From Proteiniborus ethanoligenes (GTDB lineage: Bacteria > Bacillota > Clostridia > Tissierellales > Proteiniboraceae), in assembly GCF_900107485.1 (NCBI RefSeq), contig NZ_FNQE01000011.1, forward strand, positions 1 to 64,000: 64,000 bases of DNA, given 5' to 3'. The position numbers were made by a program, and so were the translations under genes. Positions within the stretch are counted from its first letter, which is position 1, and the number at the start of each line of letters is the position of its first letter. The notes under the pieces are model-generated. The model made no database searches and had not been told where the DNA came from. It saw nothing but the letters and a program-made list of their open reading frames with translations. Positions 34,010-43,747 of the stretch are shown one piece after another.

Positions 34010-35713
34010 TTATAATCTAAATCCTGATATATTTAGCTGTAGCTCCTCAGCTAGTCTAGCCAATTCCTGTGCTGAATTAGCTATCTCTACCATAGCTGAA
34101 GCCTGCTCCTCTGAGGCTGCGCTTACTTCTTCACTTGAGGCTGCAGTTTGCTCTGCAATTGATGCAATATTTTCTATAGACTCATCTACAGATTGGCTGC
34201 CTTCGGCAATTTGTTGTATCAAAGCATTTATATGCTCTATTTCTCTTCCCATATTATTAATTTCTTTAAAAATTAGCTCAAAGGAGCTTCCAGCTTTACT
34301 TACTGCTTCTACTCCTTCTAATACCTCTTCCATTGTAATGTCCATAATCTTAACAACTCTATTAGTTTCATCTTGAATATTCTCAATTAAACTTGATATC
34401 TGTAAAGCAGATGCTGTAGAGTCTTCTGCTAGCTTCCTTACCTCTTCTGCTACTACTGCAAAGCCTCTTCCTTGCTCTCCCGCACGTGCTGCTTCAATAG
34501 CAGCATTTAAAGCCAGCAAGTTTGTTTGATCTGAAATACCCTTTATGACCTCTACTATTTCTCCTATTTTTACAGATTCATCTCCTAGGCTCCTTACGCT
34601 TACTGCTGATTCTTCTGTTATTTCTTTTATTTGGTATATTTTTTCAACTGCCTTTTTTGCCTCATCTAGTCCATTGTTTGCTTCCTTAGACACATTAAGG
34701 CTTATTGATAGAACTAAATTTGCATTGCTTGAAACGTTTTGAATACCTACAGCCATTTGGTGAACTACATCGCTTACTTCTGAGGCATCCTGAGCCTGCT
34801 TTCCTGCTCCTATAGCTAGCTGATTTATTGTAGACGCTACTTCTTCTGTTGAAGCTGTGGTTTCTTCTGAAGCTGCAGAAAGCTCTTGACTAAAAGCGGC
34901 AACCTGTCCCGAAGCATCTACTACGTTTCTAATTACTTCTCTTAAGCCTTCTGTCATTGCATTAAATGAATTTGCTAATTCTCCGACTTCATCTTTAACC
35001 TTTAATTTTATGCTTTGAACTGATAAATCTCCTTCTGCTATTTGCTTCGTAGCCTCTGCCATTCTTATTATTGGTGTGCCAATTGTTCTAGACATATAAA
35101 AGGCTATCCCTATTCCAATTAGTATATTTGATGCTATGATAATAATTGTTATTACTCTAATTTTAGAATATGCCATTTGACTTTCATTTGCAGCTTTTTG
35201 AGCTAATTCGTTTTTTAATTTGACTAGTAAATTGATTTTTACTTTGATTTGATCCATGATGATTAAATTCTCTAATGACTGCAATTGAGCATCTTCAACC
35301 TTGTCCTTTAAAACTAGGTCTATAACTTTTTCTTCTTTAGGTTTTAGCTGCTCCCATAATTTAAGTATTTCATCAGAGGTTTGCAAGCCTTCCTCAACTA
35401 TTACAGTTTCTTTAAAGCTTTTTATATTATCTTCAAAGCTTTGAAAGGATTTCTGTATTTCCTCTGAATACCTCTTTTTTACTGTGGAGCCTAGAGCTAA
35501 AATTAAATTATTACGATCTTGACCTATGGTTACTAGGTTTACTTGTGCATCTTTAATATATTCAACACCTTTGAGATGCATATTATACAGGGTATTCATC
35601 TCATTATTTACCATAGCTAGGTTATAAACACTGAATGCCCCTAGTATAAAGGTTAAAATGTTTAAAGCACTAAACACAATTACTAGTTTTTTTCTTATAG
35701 TTAATTTAATCAT
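34010..35713 (-). CDS. Methyl-accepting chemotaxis protein, four-helix sensor
   Basis: A 567-aa receptor. Membrane helices at about residues 9-30 and 187-208 enclose a helical sensor of about 155 residues (4HB_MCP type: [21 protein letters not shown]). HAMP is about 208-262 and the tip is [38 protein letters not shown]. It lies just after the hydrolase gene that ends the sigma-54 cluster, 90 bases away, so it may be transcribed with it or be independent. Confidence 0.95.
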   Translation of the reverse strand: MIKLTIRKKLVIVFSALNILTFILGAFSVYNLAMVNNEMNTLYNMHLKGVEYIKDAQVNLVTIGQDRNNLILALGSTVKKRYSEEIQKSFQSFEDNIKSFKETVIVEEGLQTSDEILKLWEQLKPKEEKVIDLVLKDKVEDAQLQSLENLIIMDQIKVKINLLVKLKNELAQKAANESQMAYSKIRVITIIIIASNILIGIGIAFYMSRTIGTPIIRMAEATKQIAEGDLSVQSIKLKVKDEVGELANSFNAMTEGLREVIRNVVDASGQVAAFSQELSAASEETTASTEEVASTINQLAIGAGKQAQDASEVSDVVHQMAVGIQNVSSNANLVLSISLNVSKEANNGLDEAKKAVEKIYQIKEITEESAVSVRSLGDESVKIGEIVEVIKGISDQTNLLALNAAIEAARAGEQGRGFAVVAEEVRKLAEDSTASALQISSLIENIQDETNRVVKIMDITMEEVLEGVEAVSKAGSSFELIFKEINNMGREIEHINALIQQIAEGSQSVDESIENIASIAEQTAASSEEVSAASEEQASAMVEIANSAQELARLAEELQLNISGFRL

Positions 35714-35803
35714 CCATTATCCTCCCTGTAATAACATTTTGCTAGTCTTTTCACTATTCATACAAAAAGACCCAGAATAAATCCTAGATCTTTTTTGATT
35801 TCT

Positions 35804-36622
35804 TTAGACAACTTTAATTTCTTTATTATAGCTTTTAACAAAACCTAGTATTGCAGAGACAAATTCATAGGGCTTTTCATACATACTTGCATGTCCACAG
35901 CCTTGAATAAGGATTAATTTTGAATTTCGTATTCTTTTTTGTATCTCTTCCTGATACCTTAATGGTGTTGTTGCATCATATTCTGAGCTCATTATAAGTG
36001 TAGGCACTTTAATGTTATGTATTTCCTCAGTAATATTTAAATCTTCTGCACTTCTAACTAGCCTAATAAAGCCCTCATACCAGTCAGGTTTAAGAGATGC
36101 CGAAAATGCCTTCTCTCTATTCTTTAACCAATCTATATTCTCTTCATAAAACTCTGGTGAATAAATATATGGCATAGTTGCTTTAAAGAAAGTGCTTCCA
36201 TCATAGGTTTTTGCTGCAGCTATCCAGCTCTCACCAATATCCTTTAGCATATGGTTAGTATAGCTAGTCGTATTGGCTAAAACAAGGCTATGAAGCCCTT
36301 CTTCGTATTTTAATGCATATCTTTGAGCTACTTCACCACCATAGGAAATTCCTATTAGATGAACTTTTTCAAGCTCTAGTATGTTGAACAGCTCCCTTAG
36401 AGTTTCAACATGTGAATCTTGAGTATATTGTTCTTCTGCTTTATCTGATTGTCCTTGATCTATGAAATCTACTAGCACTAGCTTATTGTTGCTTGAGAGA
36501 ACATCTATAAAGGATGTCCAGCTTCCTGTGCTCATCATAATACCATTTAATAGGACTAGAGGTTCTCCTTCGCCATAGATTTCGTAATAAATGTTTTTTC
36601 CTTTTATCAGTACTTTAGGCAT
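35804..36622 (-). CDS. Alpha/beta-fold hydrolase
   Basis: A 272-aa cytosolic hydrolase. The nucleophile elbow GISYGGEVAQ places Ser at residue 93; SSEYDATTP supplies the acid and QGCGHASMYEKP the His. The oxyanion region is LLNGIMMSTGSW. The family includes esterases, thioesterases and C-C bond hydrolases. It is the last gene of the unit that starts at 39985, after the CoA-transferase, so it could hydrolyse an ester or thioester of that pathway. The substrate is unknown. Confidence 0.88.
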   Translation of the reverse strand: MPKVLIKGKNIYYEIYGEGEPLVLLNGIMMSTGSWTSFIDVLSSNNKLVLVDFIDQGQSDKAEEQYTQDSHVETLRELFNILELEKVHLIGISYGGEVAQRYALKYEEGLHSLVLANTTSYTNHMLKDIGESWIAAAKTYDGSTFFKATMPYIYSPEFYEENIDWLKNREKAFSASLKPDWYEGFIRLVRSAEDLNITEEIHNIKVPTLIMSSEYDATTPLRYQEEIQKRIRNSKLILIQGCGHASMYEKPYEFVSAILGFVKSYNKEIKVV

Positions 36623-36678
36623 ATTCAGGCCTCCTTAACACTTGCTATCTGACAAACCTAGAAAAATACTAAAGCCTT

Positions 36679-37998
36679 CTACCATATCATCAATTCTTTT
36701 GCTTCTTCTCTAAGCTCATCTCTAAAATCCGGATGTGCAATATCTATTAAAGCTTTTACTCTATCTCTTATTGATGTACCTCTTAAAGAGGCTACTCCAT
36801 ATTCAGTCACTACAAAGTCAACATCATTTCTTGAAAGAGAAACTGCAGCCCCATGTGCGAGTCTGGTGACTATCTTAGATATTGTCTTTCTTTCATCACT
36901 TCCAGGAACCCTTACATTAGCAGTAGAATATAAGGCTATTATAGATTTTCCACCTTTAGACATTTGAGCTCCTATAGCAGTATCTGCTTGGCCGCCAGTT
37001 CCACTGAATTGAACATGGCCTATTGATTCAGAGCAGCATTGACCTGTTAAATCGATTTCCAATGTAGTGTTTATAGAAACCATCTTATAATTTTGTCCTA
37101 TTACATAGGGGTCATTTACCCAAGTACCTCTCATTATGTTAACAGCTGGATTATCATCTATAAAATCATATAGCTTTTGCGTTCCAAGAGCAAAGGTAGC
37201 AACCATCTTTCCAGGCATAAGAGTTTTATACTTTCCTGTGATTACTCCTGCTTCATATAAATCAACCATGCCATCTGTAAACATTTCAGTATGAATACCT
37301 AAATCCTTCTTGTGCATTAGCTCTGCTGCTACTGCATTTGGAATACCACCTATGCCTAACTGTATAGTTGAACCATCTTCTACTAGCTCGGCTATATATT
37401 TTCCTATTATTTTATCTTTTTCAGAAGGCTCTACTACTCCTAGCTGTGGTACTGGATAATTTGCTTCTATTATATAATCAATCTCACTAATATGTATTAT
37501 TGTATCTCCAAAGGTTCTTGGCATATTAGGATTGATTTCAAGTATTACAATATCAGCATCTTCAATCATTTCCCTCTCATAAGTTGCACTAAGAGAAAGA
37601 GAAATATACCCATGCTTATCCATTAGAGAGCCTGTTCCTAAAAACACATTTGGCTTTCTGTGAAAATTTCTTTTTGGTGCCGCTAGGTGAAGATGATTAG
37701 GTATGAAAGACACATTACCATTTTTGTGAGCTTTTCTTATTGCTGGACTATAGAACCACCCTTCCATTAAGAAGCTTTCTCTATATTCCGGATTTACAAA
37801 GTAATCATAATTACCCATTGGAAGACAAGTAGCTACATTTACATTTTTTACTTTATCCCCTATTGTATGAAGCTTTGAAAGTATTTCTCTTGGCTCTGCA
37901 GCAGAAAGCGCAGATACAACATTGTCATCTGTCTTTATTTTGTTTAATGCCTCTTCTACTGTTATAAGCTTGCTTTCATAAATTTCTTTGATATTCAT
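36679..37998 (-). CDS. Acetyl-CoA hydrolase/CoA-transferase family protein
   Basis: A 439-aa protein of the 4-hydroxybutyrate/butyryl CoA-transferase type. TIQLGIGGIPNAVAAELMHKKDLGIHTEMFTDGMVDLYEAG contains the GxGGxPxAV box and the presumed catalytic Glu in HTEMFTDG. GQCCSESIGHVQFSGTGGQ is also typical. It transfers CoA between acetyl-CoA and another organic acid, activating the acid without ATP. The ATG at 37996-37998 has GGAGG 9 bases before it; the frame is open upstream but unsupported. It lies in the sigma-54 cluster after the FabH-like gene. Confidence 0.92.
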   Translation of the reverse strand: MNIKEIYESKLITVEEALNKIKTDDNVVSALSAAEPREILSKLHTIGDKVKNVNVATCLPMGNYDYFVNPEYRESFLMEGWFYSPAIRKAHKNGNVSFIPNHLHLAAPKRNFHRKPNVFLGTGSLMDKHGYISLSLSATYEREMIEDADIVILEINPNMPRTFGDTIIHISEIDYIIEANYPVPQLGVVEPSEKDKIIGKYIAELVEDGSTIQLGIGGIPNAVAAELMHKKDLGIHTEMFTDGMVDLYEAGVITGKYKTLMPGKMVATFALGTQKLYDFIDDNPAVNIMRGTWVNDPYVIGQNYKMVSINTTLEIDLTGQCCSESIGHVQFSGTGGQADTAIGAQMSKGGKSIIALYSTANVRVPGSDERKTISKIVTRLAHGAAVSLSRNDVDFVVTEYGVASLRGTSIRDRVKALIDIAHPDFRDELREEAKELMIW

Positions 37999-38111
37999 AT
38001 GTCTAATCCTCCTATACAGTCGTTTTGTCACCTCTATTAGAGATTTTTATTTAGATGACTAAAAACTGTTAACTTAATATTTCTGTTATTCTTTCAGTTA
38101 TTGTAAGGCTT

Positions 38112-39143
38112 TTATTCAGCTTTACCCCATTTAATAACATTAGCTGCCCATGCATATCCGATGCCAGCTGCTATCATAGATATAACTGTTCCGTCTTTAA
38201 CTTTGCCTTGCTCTAGTGCTAGATGTAATGAAAGAATCTGATCTACTTGCCCCATATGACCATAATCAGAAAGATATATTGATTGTTCTTCAGTTAGACC
38301 AAGGGATTCAACCATTGCTTTGTGCTGTGAATATTTAAAATGTAGTACAGCTAAATATCCTAGCTCTTCTTTTGATACTCCTGATTTTTCAAAGGCTTTA
38401 TCTATACAATGGTACCAGTTTGGCATAGAAACCTCATTCAATCTATCCTTCATATGCTTTGCATCAAATAGTCTTAAGGATTTGTAAGCTTCATCAATAT
38501 TGTCACAGGTTATCGGCTTTGCAGTTCCTCCAAACTCTACTCCTGCATCTCTTGCCATAGTTCCATCTGTCATTATATGTGTGCCAAGCAGTAAATTCTT
38601 GTTATAGTTTTTCTTCAATATTATGGCTCCACCACCTGCTGAAAGATTATACATCATTGACATGTCTTTATCTGTATAATCGACAAAATCACCGTTTCTA
38701 TATCCACCTACTACCATTACAGTGTTTATATCTTCATTTGCGATCATCATATCCTTAGCTATTTTCATGGCAGCAACAGTAGTACAGCATCTTTGCTGAA
38801 CATCTATTGCCCAAGCTTTTGTTGCTCCTATTTTTTCTTGAATGTAAATTCCTGATGTTGTTAGAGGGTACTCCTTCCATTCTTCTCCCATACATATGAC
38901 TAAATCTATTTCCTTTGGATCCACTCCAGTTCTTCTAAGTGCATCTAAACCAGCCTTTACTCCCATTTCTTGTGTACCATCATCTTCACCAGGCATAGGT
39001 TTTTCTACAATCCCTAATTTGTTTATTACTGCTTCTTCAGTCCAGTGCCCATTAGTAGCCTCTGAAATCTCCTTAGCTGTCATTCTGCCTTCTGGAATAT
39101 ATATACCTGTTCCTACTATACCTACATTAATTTTAGCATCCAT
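38112..39143 (-). CDS. FabH/thiolase-fold condensing enzyme with His for Asn
   Basis: A 343-aa protein of the 3-oxoacyl-ACP synthase III superfamily. AIDVQQRCCTTVAAM contains the nucleophile Cys (about residue 119). LHFKYSQHKAM contains the His that aligns with the FabH HQAN motif. DYGHMGQVDQ takes the place of YGNTSAAS, so the third catalytic residue, normally Asn, is His. It stands in a catabolic-looking operon and not a fatty-acid synthesis cluster. It may make or cleave a beta-ketoacyl-CoA; the direction is unknown. Two ATGs are adjacent; the second (39143) has AGGAGG 7 bases before it. Confidence 0.85.
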   Translation of the reverse strand: MDAKINVGIVGTGIYIPEGRMTAKEISEATNGHWTEEAVINKLGIVEKPMPGEDDGTQEMGVKAGLDALRRTGVDPKEIDLVICMGEEWKEYPLTTSGIYIQEKIGATKAWAIDVQQRCCTTVAAMKIAKDMMIANEDINTVMVVGGYRNGDFVDYTDKDMSMMYNLSAGGGAIILKKNYNKNLLLGTHIMTDGTMARDAGVEFGGTAKPITCDNIDEAYKSLRLFDAKHMKDRLNEVSMPNWYHCIDKAFEKSGVSKEELGYLAVLHFKYSQHKAMVESLGLTEEQSIYLSDYGHMGQVDQILSLHLALEQGKVKDGTVISMIAAGIGYAWAANVIKWGKAE

Positions 39144-39160
39144 CATAATCCCTCCTATTT

Positions 39161-39985
39161 TTATTCGCTCAATAGCTGAGCATTTTCTTTTAGCTTTTCT
39201 GCTCTTTCGTTTATATCTTTTACTAATATACTAATGTAATTGTTTATGTCTATTTGATTAGAGGAAATGCTTAAAAGCTCGTCAAGTCTTCCAGTAATTT
39301 TGCTAGTGGATTTTCTAAGCTCTCCAATAATTTTATCTGCATTTTTTATATATTCATTTGTTGCATTGGCCAAACTTCTGATTTCCTCTGCAACTACCAT
39401 AAACCCACTGCCATCTTTACCTAGCCTAGCCGCTTCTATGGCAGCATTTAGACCTAGCATGTTTGTTTTATTTGAAATACTTGTTATAAAGCCAAGTATG
39501 TTTTCAGTATCCCTTACGCTTTTTAAGGATTCATCTGTAATATGACTAAGGCTTTCTCCTACGTCTTTAAGCTTTATAGAATTTTCTGAAATCGACTCAG
39601 TTATTGATACCATTTGCTGCATTGTATCGTGAAGATTGTCAGCTAATGCTAATAATAAATCTTGTCTATCTACAGCCTCAGTAAATACAACAGAACCAAT
39701 AACCTTGTCATTATTATCACGAAGAGGAATTGCTATTGCAATGTAGGGAAACCCAAAGACTTCACTTCCTACTCTCCTAATAACCTTTTTCCCACTAATA
39801 ATGCTTTCATAGGATACTGAGTTTTTTACATGAGGAGAACCACTCCTTATTTTATGATCCTGCTTTTCACTTGGAACATATATAAGACATTTTTCAAGAT
39901 CACATACTGAAACAGAAAAATCAGTGTTTGTAAGTTGGTTTATATAGGGAGCAACAGCTACAAAACTGTCCAGAATATTACTCAT
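39161..39985 (-). CDS. Soluble chemoreceptor-like sensor protein
   Basis: A 274-aa protein with no membrane helix. The N-terminal about 120 residues form a small sensor ([23 protein letters not shown] then [22 protein letters not shown]). The C-terminal part is a short MCP signalling hairpin with [32 protein letters not shown]. It is first in the unit driven by the sigma-54 promoter at 40045-40060, so it is likely induced together with the catabolic enzymes and senses a cytosolic ligand of the pathway. The ATG at 39983-39985 follows GGGGG. Confidence 0.88.
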   Translation of the reverse strand: MSNILDSFVAVAPYINQLTNTDFSVSVCDLEKCLIYVPSEKQDHKIRSGSPHVKNSVSYESIISGKKVIRRVGSEVFGFPYIAIAIPLRDNNDKVIGSVVFTEAVDRQDLLLALADNLHDTMQQMVSITESISENSIKLKDVGESLSHITDESLKSVRDTENILGFITSISNKTNMLGLNAAIEAARLGKDGSGFMVVAEEIRSLANATNEYIKNADKIIGELRKSTSKITGRLDELLSISSNQIDINNYISILVKDINERAEKLKENAQLLSE

Positions 39986-40044
39986 CTTTTTCCCCCTTTT
40001 CATTTATCTAAATATAATTAATTTTCTATCTAATTTAATATATC

Positions 40045-40060
40045 AGCAATTTTTATGCCA
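40045..40060 (-). promoter_or_regulatory. Sigma-54 promoter for the sensor-FabH-CoA-transferase unit
   Basis: On the minus strand TGGCAT (40055-40060), 5 bases, TTGCT (40045-40049): a consensus -24/-12 element with the invariant GG and GC. The first gene starts 60 bases downstream. Confidence 0.85.
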
Positions 40061-40231
40061 GTTTTATACTTTAATTCGTTTCCTAGAATGATTTTTTCTA
40101 ATGTGTATAAATACATAAGACTATATGTTTTTTGTCCATTAATGACACAGATGTATTATCTTTTTATGTTTTATATATGTACTCTTTTTAAAACATGTAT
40201 GAAATAAGTACATTATTAATGAGTTATGGGC
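40061..40231. promoter_or_regulatory. Upstream region with activator-site-like sequences
   Basis: About 150 bases upstream of the sigma-54 promoter, at 40194-40212, the plus strand shows TGTATGAAAT followed by TACA, the shared core of the activator sites of this cluster. TGTGTATAAATACATA at 40102-40117 is a second, weaker match. No gene lies between 39986 and 40357. Confidence 0.55.
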
Positions 40232-40272
40232 AAAAAAGAAGCTACCTTACACAGCAGGGTAGCATCTTTTTT
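40232..40272 (-). terminator. Terminator after livM
   Basis: AAAAAAGAAGCTACC (40232-40246) pairs with GGTAGCATCTTTTTT (40258-40272); the minus strand ends in T6. It separates the transporter operon from the next sigma-54 promoter. Confidence 0.8.
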
Positions 40273-40357
40273 GCTATATCTATAAATTTCCTGGGGGAAA
40301 TTAATGTTTCATTGCTAGCCCTACCCACAGAAAATTTCCCAATATTTTTATACAGAA

Positions 40358-41374
40358 TTAGCTACTGGAACTAGCCTCTATTTTAGCTGTTTCCTTATCT
40401 TTTCTTTTTTTATTTTCACGATATTTGAGCCATAGCCCTACAAAGCCCTGAGGCATAAAAAGAACTACCAGTACATACATGGAACCAAAGAATATTAGCC
40501 ATCTTTCAAATATAGGATGTACTGAACGCAATGTTAATAGAATATTTTGGACCACATTCACTACAGCACTACCTACTATTCCACCATATAAGGTTCCAGT
40601 TCCACCTACTAAGGTATACAACAATGCATTTAATGTCTGCTGTATAGACAATAAGTCTGTATTGGCAAATCTATTGAATATACCAAACATTATCCCAGCA
40701 AGTCCACCAGCAATTCCAGCTACCTGTAAAGAAATAAGCTTGTATTTTTCAACATTATAGCCAAGAAACTGTGCTCTTTGCTCATTTTCACGAATAGCTA
40801 AAAGTACTCTACCTGTTGGTGACATTATAAACTTCCTTAACACTATTGCCATTACTATTAAAAACAGTAATGCAAAGTAATAAAACATTAATCTATCTCT
40901 TAGGATATCTGGAACTCTAAATGTAAGTCCGTCAGCACCATTCGTTACGCTTCTCCATCTCTCAGCACTATTTCTAACTATTTCACCTAAGGCCATAGTT
41001 ATCATTGTAGCTGTAAGCACATTTCCGCCACCTCTTAGGGAGATCTTTCCCATAAGAAATGCGCATATTGATGAAAAAACTACTGTAACTATAATTGCTA
41101 AAAGAAATACTGGTATATTAGCCCCGAAGTTTGTAAATAGAATCCCAACTATATATGCTCCGCTCCCAAAGAACATCGCATGCCCAAGATTAATAAATCC
41201 CGTATAACCCCTTAAAATATCATAACTCATTCCATATACTGCTAAAATAAAAATTCTAGTGAACAAATTGATAATTGATAATGAAGAAAAAAATGGAATC
41301 ACCGATAGTATAACTAGCAATATTATTGTAGGTATAATGTGTTTTCTATTTAAGCTTTTTCCTAATGTCATCAT
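40358..41374 (-). CDS. livM: LIV-type ABC permease (LivM)
   Basis: A 338-aa membrane protein with eight to ten helices. GYTGFINLGHAMFFGSGAY and GGTGTLYGGIVGSAVVNVVQ are the LivM signatures. It forms the translocation path with LivH. Its start overlaps the end of livH by 4 bases. It is last in the operon SBP-LivG-LivF-LivH-LivM. LIV-type systems carry branched-chain amino acids but also many organic acids and aromatic compounds, and the cluster context suggests the latter. Confidence 0.93.
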   Translation of the reverse strand: MMTLGKSLNRKHIIPTIILLVILSVIPFFSSLSIINLFTRIFILAVYGMSYDILRGYTGFINLGHAMFFGSGAYIVGILFTNFGANIPVFLLAIIVTVVFSSICAFLMGKISLRGGGNVLTATMITMALGEIVRNSAERWRSVTNGADGLTFRVPDILRDRLMFYYFALLFLIVMAIVLRKFIMSPTGRVLLAIRENEQRAQFLGYNVEKYKLISLQVAGIAGGLAGIMFGIFNRFANTDLLSIQQTLNALLYTLVGGTGTLYGGIVGSAVVNVVQNILLTLRSVHPIFERWLIFFGSMYVLVVLFMPQGFVGLWLKYRENKKRKDKETAKIEASSSS

Positions 41375-42237
41375 TTCTTCACCGCCAATCCAAATAATCC
41401 TTGTGGTTTAAAGGCTAATACTAATGCCATTAGCGTTACGTTGGCTACAACAGCAAGTGATGGTGCATACCAGCCTATTATTGCCCCCATTAGTCCTAAG
41501 AAAATACTTCCCATTGCCGAGCCTATAAAGCTGCCCATACCGCCAACAACAACCACTATAAATGCTAATATCTGGTTATATACTCCGGCTGTAGATACCA
41601 TGTTGCCTACTAGTGGAGCATATAAAGCACCGCCTAATCCTGCTAATGCAGCTCCTCCTGCAAATACTAAGGTAAAGTAAAGTCTGATATTTTTACCTAA
41701 TGCCTGTACCATGTCCGGTCTTTGTACTCCAGCTCTTATTACCATACCTACCTTAGTGCGATTTAATAGGAAGTGTATTCCTAACGCAACCACTAGCCCT
41801 ACTGCTATTAAGAATATTCTGTAATGAACTATAGTAACTCCGCCTATTATAGTGGTACCTGAAAGAAAATCTGGTCTAAGTACAGCAATAGGAGTTGCAC
41901 CCCAGAATAAACGTACCAAGTCTGTAAATATTACTTGAAGCCCAAGTGTAATAAGTATTTGTGCAGGTACATTACCATATACTCTGCTTACAAATAGCTT
42001 TTCGAAGAAAATTCCCAGCAAGAACACTACTACTATAGCGGCTAGTATGCCTAATATAAAGCTGCCTGTCATATGATATATCCATATGAAGACATAGCCA
42101 CCCCATAAGAATAAGGTTCCATGTGTGAAGTTTACAACTCCCATTAAGCCGAGAATAATAGACAACCCGGATGCCATCAAGAATATTAATGCACCTTCTG
42201 CAAAACCATTTATTAAAAGTGTTACAATAATGTCCAT
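41371..42237 (-). CDS. livH: LIV-type ABC permease (LivH)
   Basis: A 288-aa permease with about eight helices. ASGLSIILGLMGVVNFTHGTLFLWGGY is the LivH opening, and VVVGGMGSFIGSAMGSIFLGL matches the later conserved loop. It pairs with LivM. 12 bases separate it from livF. Confidence 0.93.
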   Translation of the reverse strand: MDIIVTLLINGFAEGALIFLMASGLSIILGLMGVVNFTHGTLFLWGGYVFIWIYHMTGSFILGILAAIVVVFLLGIFFEKLFVSRVYGNVPAQILITLGLQVIFTDLVRLFWGATPIAVLRPDFLSGTTIIGGVTIVHYRIFLIAVGLVVALGIHFLLNRTKVGMVIRAGVQRPDMVQALGKNIRLYFTLVFAGGAALAGLGGALYAPLVGNMVSTAGVYNQILAFIVVVVGGMGSFIGSAMGSIFLGLMGAIIGWYAPSLAVVANVTLMALVLAFKPQGLFGLAVKK

Positions 42238-42249
42238 AGTATCCTCCCT

Positions 42250-42954
42250 CTAAATTCCAAGATGCTTTGCCTGAAGCTCTGTATCTTTTATTAGGTCCTT
42301 TATAGTCCCATCATGCACAGTTCTTCCCTCGTCGATAATATAGTATCTTGATGCTACTGCACAGGCTAAGGCAAAGTTCTGCTCTACTAACAGAATAGTA
42401 CTTTCCTTGCTGATTTCTCTAAGTGCTAGCCCTAATCTTTCAATAACTACTGGTGCTAGCCCCTTACTAGGTTCATCAATTAGTATAATCTTATTATCAT
42501 TTAATAAAGCTCTAGATATAGATAGCATTTGTCTTTGTCCCCCGCTAAGGGTTTTAGCTAATCTTTTATAGGCTATTTTCAGGTCAGGAAACAGGTCAAG
42601 TACACGTGCTAATCTATCAAGTGTTACCTTGTCTTCCTTCCACATTGCAATTTTTAAATTCTCTTCAATAGTTAATTCATCAAATACTCCATAATCCTCT
42701 GGAACGTATCCTATTCCTTTTTTTGCTATATGATAAGTTGGTACCCCAACGATTGATTCACCATCTAACATAATAGATCCACTTCGGGTGTTCACTAGTC
42801 CCATTATTGTTTTTAAAAAGGTGGTTTTCCCTGCACCATTCCTACCTAAAATAGCTATGGCCTCACCTTTATTTACTTCTACATTAACACCCTGTAAAAT
42901 AGTATAAAGTCCGATATATGATACTAAATCTTCTGTTTTAAGAATTGATGTCAT
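42250..42954 (-). CDS. livF: LIV-type ABC ATPase (LivF)
   Basis: A 234-aa ATPase: Walker A GRNGAGKTT, signature LSGGQRQMLSISRAL, Walker B IILIDEPSKGLAP, and the typical PEDYGVFDELTIEENL Q-loop region. It overlaps the end of livG by 17 bases, indicating coupled translation. It powers the importer with LivG. Confidence 0.95.
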   Translation of the reverse strand: MTSILKTEDLVSYIGLYTILQGVNVEVNKGEAIAILGRNGAGKTTFLKTIMGLVNTRSGSIMLDGESIVGVPTYHIAKKGIGYVPEDYGVFDELTIEENLKIAMWKEDKVTLDRLARVLDLFPDLKIAYKRLAKTLSGGQRQMLSISRALLNDNKIILIDEPSKGLAPVVIERLGLALREISKESTILLVEQNFALACAVASRYYIIDEGRTVHDGTIKDLIKDTELQAKHLGI

Positions 42955-43708
42955 CTAGAACCCCTCCTCCCAGATAAGCCTTAAGAACCTCAGGATCTTT
43001 TGAAACTGCTTCTGGATCCCCCTCAATAAGCTTCATTCCATTAACTATAATAATTAATTTGTCTGAAAGGGTCTTTACCATGTCCATCTTGTGCTCAATC
43101 AAAATTATAGTAGTTCCCTGCTTCTTCGTTTTTTGAAGTATGTCTATCATAGTTGGTACTTCTTCTATAGCCATGCCGGCAGTAGGCTCATCTAATAATA
43201 GTACCTCTGGGTCAAGAGCTAAAACCATACCTAATTCAAGCTTTCTCTGCTCACCATGACTTAATTCACTTGCTTTAAAGTCTTTTTTATCCTTTAATAG
43301 TACTCTTTCTAGGATTTCTTCTGTCTTTTCGTTTAACTGACTATATTTCCTATGATCCGTAAAAATCTTATATCCTACATTTTCACGAGCCTGCATAGAT
43401 AATCTAACGTTTTCGTAAGCTGTTAAGCTTGGAAAAACATTTGTTAATTGAAACGACCTGCCCATGCCCATTTTTACTCGGTCAATAGGGGACAGACTTG
43501 TAACGTCTGTCCCTTTGAAAAAGATTTTTCCCTCTGTAGGCTTTAAAAGACCACTCATTAGGTTAAATAAAGTTGTCTTTCCTGCCCCATTAGGTCCGAG
43601 TATGGTAGTAAACACGTTTTTCTCTAATTCGAGATTAACCTTGTTTACCGCTTTATGGGCTCCGAAACTTATGCCTAAATTTTCAGTACGAATTAATGTT
43701 TCACCCAT
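42938..43708 (-). CDS. livG: LIV-type ABC ATPase (LivG)
   Basis: A 256-aa ATPase: Walker A GPNGAGKTT, signature LSHGEQRKLELGMVL, Walker B VLLLDEPTAGM and H-loop IEHKMD. The RSFQLTNVFPSLTAYENV region is LivG-like. The ATG at 43706-43708 lies 8 bases after AAAGGA; ATG 43717 is closer to that site and less likely. Confidence 0.95.
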   Translation of the reverse strand: MGETLIRTENLGISFGAHKAVNKVNLELEKNVFTTILGPNGAGKTTLFNLMSGLLKPTEGKIFFKGTDVTSLSPIDRVKMGMGRSFQLTNVFPSLTAYENVRLSMQARENVGYKIFTDHRKYSQLNEKTEEILERVLLKDKKDFKASELSHGEQRKLELGMVLALDPEVLLLDEPTAGMAIEEVPTMIDILQKTKKQGTTIILIEHKMDMVKTLSDKLIIIVNGMKLIEGDPEAVSKDPEVLKAYLGGGVLDDINS

Positions 43709-43747
43709 TTCATACATCCTTTCTGCTATTAGCCATTTCTATTGGTT

